Positions 40,439-48,987 of a stretch of DNA of 64,000 bases are shown here, one piece after another (the stretch's first letter is position 1; each line of letters begins with the position of its first letter). Origin of the DNA: an uncultured Verrucomicrobiota bacterium (GTDB taxonomy: Bacteria; Verrucomicrobiota; Verrucomicrobiia; Opitutales; Seribacteraceae); contig CACMBV010000007.1 in the NCBI GenBank assembly GCA_902612125.1, positions 1 to 64,000 of the forward strand, given 5' to 3'. The position numbers were made by a program, and so were the translations under genes. The notes under the pieces are model-generated. The model saw nothing but the letters and a program-made list of their open reading frames with translations. It did not search any database and was not told the origin of the DNA.

Positions 40439-41545
40439 ATGTCCCAAGAAGATCAATTTTACATCGTACCCACCAGGACCCACAACGAGCTGGTTGAAAA
40501 GGCTTATGAGTATCGTGGTTTCAACACTTCCGAATGTCTGGCTGCCGCTAAGTTCTCTGCTTATGCCACGACCCATGGAATTCGTACGCACAATGCCCTG
40601 AAAGCCCTGCACCTGGATGACTTATTTGGTTCGAAGGCTGGGGGTTGCAAACCCTCGGCCAAAATCATCAAGAAGGAAAACCGTTTTGCATCATCCGAGG
40701 TATGGGACTGCCAGTACAAGTTGGGTCAAGCCACGGCATTCGAAGCCATGGACCGATGTATTGAACTGGCCGATCAATACGGAATTGGTCAGGTATCAGT
40801 CGACCAAGCCTTTCACTACCTCTGGGGCGGTGGGTATGTAATGGATGCCGCCAAACGAGGATACATTGCATACACAAATTGTACTGCTTCCATCACTGAA
40901 GTAGTCCCCTTTATGGGAAGTGAGCCTACCCTTGGAACCAACCCACATTCCTGGGGATTCCCAACCACCGAAGCCATTGGGTTTCCAGTGGTGATTGATT
41001 GGGCTACTTCCGTTATCGCCATGGGTCGTGTACAGCAACTAAAGCGGGAAGGTGAATTACTTCCACCCGGTGCCGCAGTTGATAAGGACGGAAAGGAAAC
41101 CCTGGATCCTGATCAAGTCTCTGCCCTCAAACCATTTGGAGCCCACAAAGGATACGGACTCTCACTGATCAATGAAATTATGGCCGGATTTATCGGGGCA
41201 TCCAAACCCACCATAAGGAGCAATCATTTGGACGACGGGGATAAACATACACCAAACTTTTACTTTCAGGTGATCCACCCGGATGCCATCAATTCCGAAA
41301 ATTTTGCCTTTGGTCGTACGCAGCAGGAAAATATCAAAGTCATCCTTGAAGATATCCTCGCCGGAGGAAACAGTGAGTGTATCATCCCTGGACAGTTCGA
41401 AGCTGCATTCGCTGAGCGCACAAAAAAGGCCGGAGGGCTCCTTTTCTCTGAAAATGAAATCGTTGGATTTAACAAAATCGCCAATGCATGCGGACACCCG
41501 ATCTGGAATCTGAAACAATTTAAGAAAGAAATCAAACAAAGCTAA
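40439..41545 (+). CDS. Ldh-family (malate/L-lactate/ureidoglycolate dehydrogenase-like) oxidoreductase
   Basis: ATTHGIRTHNALKALHLDDL, GFPVVIDWATSVIAMGRV, LKPFGAHKGYGLSLINEIMAGF. Confidence 0.9.
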   Translation: MSQEDQFYIVPTRTHNELVEKAYEYRGFNTSECLAAAKFSAYATTHGIRTHNALKALHLDDLFGSKAGGCKPSAKIIKKENRFASSEVWDCQYKLGQATAFEAMDRCIELADQYGIGQVSVDQAFHYLWGGGYVMDAAKRGYIAYTNCTASITEVVPFMGSEPTLGTNPHSWGFPTTEAIGFPVVIDWATSVIAMGRVQQLKREGELLPPGAAVDKDGKETLDPDQVSALKPFGAHKGYGLSLINEIMAGFIGASKPTIRSNHLDDGDKHTPNFYFQVIHPDAINSENFAFGRTQQENIKVILEDILAGGNSECIIPGQFEAAFAERTKKAGGLLFSENEIVGFNKIANACGHPIWNLKQFKKEIKQS

Positions 41546-41548
41546 ATT

Positions 41549-42646
41549 ATGAGCCTTATCCTTCGTCCAAAATCTGAATGTAAATATGACCTGATCTCCC
41601 TAGGCGAAATTATGCTTCGCCTGGACCCGGGGGAAGGTCGCATTCGTACAACCAGAGAATTTAAGGCCTGGGAAGGGGGAGGGGAATACAATGTGGCCCG
41701 TGGGCTGCGAAGATGCTTCGGTCTGACGACTGCAGTGGCCACGGCCTTTGCGGATAATGAGATTGGCCGATTAATTGAGGATTTCATAATGCAGGGAGGG
41801 GTTGATACTTCGCTTATTAAATGGACTCCCTATGATGGGCTTGGGAGAGAAGTAAGGAACGGTCTCAATTTTACCGAGCGTGGCTTTGGTATTCGCGGAG
41901 CCGTGGGAGTCCCGGATCGGGGACTTACCGCTTCAAGCCAGTTGAAACCTGGCGATTTTGATTGGGATGATATTTTCGGCAACCAGGGGGTTCGCTGGTT
42001 TCACACCGGAGGTATTTTTGCGGCCCTCTCCGAATCCTCCGCAGAAGTTACGGCCGAAGCAGTCCAGGCTGCTCAGAAATACGGCACGGTGGTCTCTTAT
42101 GACCTGAATTACCGCCCATCCTTGTGGAAATCAATCGGTGGCATCGAAAAAGCACAGGAGGTAAACCGGGCCATTGCCCGGAATGTGGATGTAATGATTG
42201 GTAACGAGGAAGATTTTACCGCTTGCTTGGGCTTCGAAGTGGAAGGGGTGGACGAAAATATTTCCAATATCGAAGTCGACAAGTTCAAGAGCATGATCAA
42301 CCAAGTCGTGGCCGAATTCACCAATTTCAAGGCAACCGCTACGACCCTCAGAAGCGTAAAAACGGCAACCATCAATGATTGGGGTGCCATCTGCTGGGAA
42401 AATGGTACTTTTTACGAAGCGACTCACCGCCCAGAGCTTGAGATACTTGACCGGGTGGGCGGGGGCGACAGCTTTGCTTCCGGACTCATTTATGGTTTTC
42501 TCCAGGGGTACGACGGAGATCAGGCCGTTAATTATGGTGCAGCTCATGGAGCCTTGGCCATGACCACGCCTGGAGACACTTCCATGGCCACTCTTAGTGA
42601 TGTGGAAAAGATCATGAGTGCCGGGGGAGCACGGGTGGTACGGTAA
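41549..42646 (+). CDS. PfkB-family sugar kinase, 2-keto-3-deoxygluconate kinase-like
   Basis: DLISLGEIMLRLDPGEGRIRTTREFKAWEGGGEYNVARGLRRCFG, VSYDLNYRPSLW, DRVGGGDSFASGLIYGFL. Confidence 0.88.
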   Translation: MSLILRPKSECKYDLISLGEIMLRLDPGEGRIRTTREFKAWEGGGEYNVARGLRRCFGLTTAVATAFADNEIGRLIEDFIMQGGVDTSLIKWTPYDGLGREVRNGLNFTERGFGIRGAVGVPDRGLTASSQLKPGDFDWDDIFGNQGVRWFHTGGIFAALSESSAEVTAEAVQAAQKYGTVVSYDLNYRPSLWKSIGGIEKAQEVNRAIARNVDVMIGNEEDFTACLGFEVEGVDENISNIEVDKFKSMINQVVAEFTNFKATATTLRSVKTATINDWGAICWENGTFYEATHRPELEILDRVGGGDSFASGLIYGFLQGYDGDQAVNYGAAHGALAMTTPGDTSMATLSDVEKIMSAGGARVVR

Positions 42647-42668
42647 ATCATGCCAGCTATTTATATGT

Positions 42669-43484
42669 ATGAACGAATTATTTGATCTAAGCGGAAAAGT
42701 AATTGTAGTGACCGGAGCTACCGGAATCCTCGCTGGTGGTGCGGCTCAATATCTCCAGAAGAACGGAGCAAAAGTGGTATATCTTGGAAGAAATCAGGAA
42801 AGAGTGGATAAAGCCCTGTCCGTAGCAAAAGCCATTTCTCCGGATTGTATGAGCGTGACCTGTGACGTCCTTGATCAACAGGGAATGGAAGCCGGATATT
42901 CTTCAGTGATAGATCAGTTTGGAAGAATTGATGCCTTGATCAATGGTGCGGGAGGAAACATGCCAGGAGCTACCGTAGGACCGGATAAAGAAATCTTCGA
43001 CCTTGATCTTGAGGATTACAGTAAAGTCATGGATCTTAATCTTAAGGGTACGGTTATCCCAACCCTTATTTTCGGAAAAGCCTTTAAGGAACAGGGCACA
43101 GGATGTGTGATCAATTTTTCCTCCATGTCTTCAACGCAAGCCCTTACCCGGGTCTTAGGCTATTCAAATGCAAAAGCAGCGATCGATAACTTTACCCGTT
43201 GGATGGCCACCGAGATGGCAATCAAATATGGTGACCAAGTCAGGGTCAATGCCGTGGCTCCCGGTTTCTTTATTTCTAAACAAAATAAAGCCTTATTGAC
43301 CAATGAAGACGGAACCTTTACCGAACGCGGTCAGCAGGTAATCAATAAAACTCCCTTTAAGCGATTCGGAAAACAGGAAGAAGTTTATGGAGCCATTCAC
43401 TATCTGTTATCCGATGCATCCTCCTTTGTAACCGGTACGGTACTGGCAGTGGATGGGGGCTTTTCCTGCTTTTGTGGAGTCTAA
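42669..43484 (+). CDS. SDR oxidoreductase, D-mannonate/fructuronate reductase-like
   Basis: FDLSGKVIVVTGATGILAGGAAQYLQKNGAKVVYLGRN, INGAGGNMPGATVGPDKEIFDLDLEDY, GYSNAKAAIDNFTRWMA, VTGTVLAVDGGF. Confidence 0.88.
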   Translation: MNELFDLSGKVIVVTGATGILAGGAAQYLQKNGAKVVYLGRNQERVDKALSVAKAISPDCMSVTCDVLDQQGMEAGYSSVIDQFGRIDALINGAGGNMPGATVGPDKEIFDLDLEDYSKVMDLNLKGTVIPTLIFGKAFKEQGTGCVINFSSMSSTQALTRVLGYSNAKAAIDNFTRWMATEMAIKYGDQVRVNAVAPGFFISKQNKALLTNEDGTFTERGQQVINKTPFKRFGKQEEVYGAIHYLLSDASSFVTGTVLAVDGGFSCFCGV

Positions 43485-43507
43485 CTGCTTATTGCTGTAA
43501 AGACTGG

Positions 43508-44563
43508 ATGGTGCGAATGGAAGCCAGGTATTATTCCACTTCAGATTTGGCCAAAAAAACGGGTACATCCCGTCAGGTCATTTCTGCGATTATTAATGAG
43601 AACTGGAAAGAAAAAAGAATTTCTCAGGCCACCTATGACCGTATAACCAGGGAGATGCATGATATGGGTTTTGTGCCCAACCGGACAGCCATTTCCCTTA
43701 AAAAAAATAAAAAGGACCGGATTGGGATTCTCTGTCACGGCCCCCTTTATTCCCACACTTCTACCGCACTGGAAAAACTAAATCATTATTTTCTCAACTC
43801 ACAGAAGTCAGTTCAAATTCATATGAGCAATCAAGGCGAGCTATGCAAAGCCGTGAAAGAAATGATGGGACACCGGGTGAACAGTATAATTATTATCCTT
43901 AGTCCAATGCTGCCCAATTTTGGTGAAGACGATTTGAGGGAAAACTCCTTGACCCCATTCCTCAGTGCAGTCCCACACTTTTTTTACAATTTCCCCTTTG
44001 ATGTCCACGCTCCAGATGTTGCCCGTGATCTTTTGCAATGCGGAGGCCATTTAATTGGGTTTTCCAGGCCCGACGCCTATGTCCCATTTATTAAACGCCA
44101 ACTAGCATCAGAACAGGGAAGGTTATTAATCGACGAAAAAATATATTCTTTTATTGAGAAAAGTACGAAGACCCAAAACTTGTTATCAAAACTTAACAAA
44201 GTGGTGACCTACCCGAACCCGCAAGGGGGGAAATTAAGAGAGAACCCATTTTTATTAGGTCGGAAACTGGCTCATGAACTTTTACCGCAAATCAAAAGCT
44301 CGAAATTTGATTATTTGGTTACTTTCTCCGATGGAATTGCCCAAGGTCTTGCCCATTATTTGGATGAGCAGGGCATTGCGGTTCCGGATGCCCTGCGAAT
44401 TCTTGGTTTTGACAAGATTGATTCGATTAAATTTCTCAAGTTTCCAACCTCAACCATCGAAGTGCCGGTGAACGAGATGACCGATAAACTGATTCATTTG
44501 ATCGAGAAACCATCTGTGGACAATTTCGAACATATTTATCTTACAAAACTGCATTCCGCTTGA
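43508..44563 (+). CDS. LacI-like transcriptional regulator
   Basis: STSDLAKKTGTSRQVISAIINENWKEKRISQATYDRITREMHDMGFVPNRTAISLKKNKKDRIGIL (HTH plus hinge); periplasmic-binding-like C-terminus (LRILGFDKIDSIKFLKFPTSTIEVP). Confidence 0.8.
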   Translation: MVRMEARYYSTSDLAKKTGTSRQVISAIINENWKEKRISQATYDRITREMHDMGFVPNRTAISLKKNKKDRIGILCHGPLYSHTSTALEKLNHYFLNSQKSVQIHMSNQGELCKAVKEMMGHRVNSIIIILSPMLPNFGEDDLRENSLTPFLSAVPHFFYNFPFDVHAPDVARDLLQCGGHLIGFSRPDAYVPFIKRQLASEQGRLLIDEKIYSFIEKSTKTQNLLSKLNKVVTYPNPQGGKLRENPFLLGRKLAHELLPQIKSSKFDYLVTFSDGIAQGLAHYLDEQGIAVPDALRILGFDKIDSIKFLKFPTSTIEVPVNEMTDKLIHLIEKPSVDNFEHIYLTKLHSA

Positions 44564-44651
44564 TTACCGGACAAGATTTGATCATCCCGCGAACCAGTCC
44601 GGAACTCACTACCCACGAGTTTTTGCTGAATCAAGTATTCTCAAAGATCAA

Positions 44652-45521
44652 TCAGTCCGAGGAGTGAGATAAAGGTTTGGACAATACGACGGCACATAAA
44701 ATGAAGCTGCTGCCCAGAATCAATCGAAGTAAGTCTTCTGAACTTAGGGATTCAACCTCTCTAAAAACAAATAAGGAACAGAGAACAGCCAGGGGCACGA
44801 CTGCATTATTAAAAGCAGCCAAGGTACCCGGGTTTACCTTTGTGGCTCCTTTATTCCAAAGAAAAAATCCCAGGCCGGACGCCACGATGCCCAGGTAAAC
44901 TATTGATTGCCATTGCTCCAGACTGATATTCAGGTCTGAGAAATCGGTAAGAATAAAACTAAAACAACCAACGCTTACAAATCCTCCCAGAATGAGAAGG
45001 CCAAAGACCGAACGATCCACCACCTGTGGATTCCCCTTTTTCCAGTCGCGATATGCCACTTGACCAAAGGCAAAGGACAGACCGGCTACCTGCATCAGGG
45101 AAAACCCAGTCCAAATATCTCCAGAAGGAACACTTTGCGTCTTGATGATCCCGGCACCGACAACCGAGAGTAGAGCCACCAATATAAATTTTTTCGAAAA
45201 GCTCTTTTGCCTTAAATTATGAATCAGGACCACATAGATTGGGGTGGTGATGGAAAAAATGGCCACGATATGAGAAGGCAAATATTGAAAAGCTTTCATA
45301 TAGCAACCATACATCACTCCAAACTGAATAGCCCCCATTAACACTAACCTCGCGTGATCTATTAATCCGATCGATTTTATTCGGAGCATGAAAAGAAAGG
45401 CCACCGATGCGATCCCCAACCGTAAGGTTGCCACCAAAAAAGAATCCAACCCCGCCAAGGAACTTCCAATCAGACCAAAGGAAAAAGCCCAGATGATTGA
45501 AACAACCGCAAGATAGATCAT
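44652..45521 (-). CDS. EamA/DMT-superfamily transporter
   Basis: Ten hydrophobic segments; SIIWAFSFGLIGSSLAG, LGIVASGLGFFLWNKGATKVNPGTLAAFNNAVVPLAVLCS. Confidence 0.92.
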   Translation of the reverse strand: MIYLAVVSIIWAFSFGLIGSSLAGLDSFLVATLRLGIASVAFLFMLRIKSIGLIDHARLVLMGAIQFGVMYGCYMKAFQYLPSHIVAIFSITTPIYVVLIHNLRQKSFSKKFILVALLSVVGAGIIKTQSVPSGDIWTGFSLMQVAGLSFAFGQVAYRDWKKGNPQVVDRSVFGLLILGGFVSVGCFSFILTDFSDLNISLEQWQSIVYLGIVASGLGFFLWNKGATKVNPGTLAAFNNAVVPLAVLCSLFVFREVESLSSEDLLRLILGSSFILCAVVLSKPLSHSSD

Positions 45522-45543
45522 CTATCCCTCCGGATTAGAACGA

Positions 45544-47392
45544 TTACCAACTGTAAGTCGCCCCGATGGAAAATTGATCTCCCCGTCCGGGCGTACCGGG
45601 AATATCCTGAAACTCTTCATCCCAGGGTTTGTCGTAAGCCATAAATATTTCCAGATCATCGATCTGAGAAGGATAGTAACTGGCAGCCAAGAGGCTGTAA
45701 ACCATATCATCTGGACCAGATCTTATGGTATTTTCGTACTGTTCCCTCCATTCGTTGTCGATTCTTACTTGAAGAACATCGCTTGGATTCCAGATGATTC
45801 CAAAAGTTGCTCGGTGTTTTGGGAAATTTAACGCATAGAAGCTTCCTTTGATACTAGATGAGCCATATTTCTCATTTTTGGAAAGATAAGTATAGCTTGC
45901 AAGTGTGTCAAAGAAATCAAATTTGTGAGATCCAATTAACTCAAAGCCAAAAGTTTCGACATCTATAGGATTGGCTGTTCGATTTCTATTATCCGCTTCA
46001 AAAGTCCAATCTGTTAAATCATCATCCCAACGATAAAAAAGTGATGAGTCTATTTTCCACTTAATTCTCTTAATTTTAAAACCAGTTTCGAGATTTTTGG
46101 AAACTTCGCGACCTAAATCTTGGTTTCCACCGAAGAGAAAGCCTGCCGGATCACTTGCAATTGCTGAATAACTTGCGAGTTGAGTAGTTTGGGCAAATGA
46201 GATGAATAAAAATTCTGAATCGACCGCATTATCCGACCGTAAAAAACCAATCTCTGCGACAGGTGAGAATTTCGACCCGTTTCTGTTTGAATAATCAATC
46301 GAAGCACCAAGTTTATAAGTAATCGATTTGTTTGAATTTAAGCCCACACGGTACTCGGGGAGAATCGTCGCTTTGTAGTATTCCCTTTCCGAGAATTTTC
46401 CGAATCTCAAAGAGGTGGAATCCATTTTATCCTTTGTGCCCTGTGATTTATAACTAAATCCTAGGCCATCTTTAAATTGATGGAAGCCGCTTAATCCGAA
46501 TGAGTAAACCTTAGACTCACTCAAATAAAGATCTGCCGGTCTAGCATGATAAATGTATCTGTCACTAATCCGCCTGCTGTAGAGATTACCCTCTATGAAA
46601 TTGGCATTGTTATACTTAAGCTTGTGATTGAGAATAAATAAGCGGGCCTTAATGTTTTCTGTTTCATAAGTGCCGAAAGGGGCAGTATAAAGTTTTGGCC
46701 AACTGAATATCTTGTGATGGTATCCAGCAAATAAGTCCGTTTGAGAATTTTGACCTAAAAGTTGAAGTCTTCCGGTAGTGCGAGAAAAATCATGATCACC
46801 CATTTCAATGGTTCCTTCGCTCTCGGATCTAGAACTTTCAAATTCCGCCCCCCCATGACAAATCCTTTGAATCTCCATACAGTGCATTAATTGCATTGTG
46901 AATTCGCTGAAAGTTTAGGTCATGATCTCCTCCCCCAACCGTCAAACTTCCTCCCTTGGTGATTTCACTCCATGAATAGGAAACGGTACCCACACTACTG
47001 TTAAACCCACGAAGTGCATTATCCACGCCAGTTAGAACTATTGGTTCCCCAAGCATTTCAGGTGCAATTGGTAATTCAGTATAGTAATGTCCAGTTTGTG
47101 CATCATGAAGCACCGCACTTCCAACACTAATTCCAGTATTCTCAAAAGTACCACCTCGGATACTTAAATCTCCCTGAGCTTCAGCCATATTCCGGGACTG
47201 CATATCGACGCGAGGGTCAAAGTCCAGGTTGGATATAGGCGTCTCATAAGTGGTCACCGGTCGCTGATTGGCCGTTTCCTGCCCCATCACCGTAAGGGTA
47301 GGCAATTCATTGGTGCCTCCGTCTTCTTGAGCAAAAGTGAGCAAGGTCGTTAAATAGAAAAAGTAAGCTATAAGAGCTAAACGGGTTAACAT
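45544..47392 (-). pseudogene. TonB-dependent receptor split into two frames (plug 46838-47392, barrel 45544-46896)
   Basis: Plug: ELPTLTVMGQE...GDLSIRGGTFENTGISVG. Barrel: aromatic-alternating strands ending FSIGATYSW. The frames meet at a 7-nt G run (C7 on +, 46848-46854); removing one G gives DLSWGAEFESSRSESEGTIEMGDHD, a continuous protein. Confidence 0.85.
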
Positions 47393-47510
47393 TCGATTCT
47401 TAAATCATATCCAAACAACTCGTTCAATGGTTAACAATCTATAATCTTGTATTTAACAATCTAAACTACCTATTCTTGTAAATCAGGAATAATTTAGTTT
47501 CAATAACGCC

Positions 47511-48005
47511 ATGCCAATCGAACCAGTACATACCGAAGAAATCTATCTGGCTGGTGGATGCCTCTGGGGTGTACAGGAATTTATCCGCCATTTACCAGGA
47601 GTTATCGAAACGGAAGCGGGTAGGGCGAATGGTACATCTCAGACTATTCGTGGGGAGTATGATGGGTATGCCGAATGCGTGCGTGCTGTATTTGACCCGA
47701 ATCAACTAACCATTTGCCGATTTCTCGAATATCTCTTTGAAATTATCGACCCTTACAGCATCAATCAACAGGGTCCTGATATTGGAGAGAAATACCGTAC
47801 TGGTATTTACAGTCATTCAGTAAAACACCTCCTAGAAGCAAAGACATGGATTGAATCCCGAGAAGACAGCGATCGCATCGCATTGGAAGTCTTGCCCCTG
47901 ACGAACTATCTCCGCAGTGACGATGAGCATCAAGATCGGTTAACTCGTGACCCAAATGATCAATGCCACATTCCTCGTTCAACTCTCTACAAGTATAAAT
48001 CCTAA
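47511..48005 (+). CDS. Peptide-methionine (S)-S-oxide reductase MsrA-like
   Basis: EIYLAGGCLWGVQEFIRHLPGVIETEAG, YDGYAECVRAVFDPNQL, INQQGPDIGEKYRTGIY. Confidence 0.85.
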   Translation: MPIEPVHTEEIYLAGGCLWGVQEFIRHLPGVIETEAGRANGTSQTIRGEYDGYAECVRAVFDPNQLTICRFLEYLFEIIDPYSINQQGPDIGEKYRTGIYSHSVKHLLEAKTWIESREDSDRIALEVLPLTNYLRSDDEHQDRLTRDPNDQCHIPRSTLYKYKS

Positions 48006-48043
48006 GCTATGCAAATTGTGAAGTGTTTTGGAAATAAATTTTT

Positions 48044-48904
48044 ATGAAACAAATATTACATTGGAGTTGGTTCCTTCTTTTTTGCTTACCTGTAGATGGA
48101 AATTCTCACCTGGATCTTAAGAAATGGGAAGATATTAAATTCATATCACACTCAACTGGTGATCTGCTACTCGATGTATTCCGAAGTGACGACAAGCAGT
48201 TAAGATCGGCAATTCTTTGTCTTCACGGAGGATTTTGGGCAAAGGGTTCCAAGAAATTCATGCATCCGCTTGCCCTTGCTCTAGTGGAAAAGGGATATGT
48301 TGCGGTGTGTTCAAATTATCGCCTCACAGATGTGGCTCCCGCTCCCGCACAGTTGCATGATGTATTTTCCGCAATTCGTTTTCTTCGTGAAAATTCCTCC
48401 GATTATGGGATTGATCCAAAAAAGATTGGAGTTACAGGTTCCTCAGCCGGTGGATATCTTGCGGTCATGTCAGCAGTATTTGATTACGGGGACAAAAGTG
48501 CCCGTCCGAATGCAGCCGTTGGGATGGGTGCCCAAACGGATCTACTGTCCCCCCATATTCAACATTCAACAGTTCTGAACTGGTCAAAATTCATGGGTGG
48601 GTTTTACCATGAAGTTCCTCAGAATTACTTAAAACAATCCCCGATTGTTCATCTGACAAAGGACGATCCTCCCATTGCAATTATCTGTGGAGAATACGAT
48701 AAGCCATCCACTCGTGCGAATGCTTTTCGAAAAAAAGCAACACAATTGGGAGTCCCTACCTGGTTAACCGAAATTTCTGGGGCACCCCATGGGTTACTCA
48801 AGTCTTCCAAGCACAGAGTGATTGCGATTAATGCACTCGATAATTTTTTAAAATCTCATCTTGGAAAAAAGGACAAAAACTCAGAGCAGAGAACTTCAAG
48901 GTAG
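48044..48904 (+). CDS. Alpha/beta hydrolase (BD-FAE/esterase-like), secreted
   Basis: LCLHGGFWAKGSKKFMHPLALALVEKGYVAVCSNYRL, IGVTGSSAGGYLAVMSA, CGEYDKPS, SGAPHGLL. Confidence 0.9.
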   Translation: MKQILHWSWFLLFCLPVDGNSHLDLKKWEDIKFISHSTGDLLLDVFRSDDKQLRSAILCLHGGFWAKGSKKFMHPLALALVEKGYVAVCSNYRLTDVAPAPAQLHDVFSAIRFLRENSSDYGIDPKKIGVTGSSAGGYLAVMSAVFDYGDKSARPNAAVGMGAQTDLLSPHIQHSTVLNWSKFMGGFYHEVPQNYLKQSPIVHLTKDDPPIAIICGEYDKPSTRANAFRKKATQLGVPTWLTEISGAPHGLLKSSKHRVIAINALDNFLKSHLGKKDKNSEQRTSR

Positions 48905-48987
48905 CTTTATTCCTTCATCTTTTTTTCATTACAACCATCATTTGAAAATTGCTGATCAGTAAGACAACCCGTAAGAATTTAAATCTG

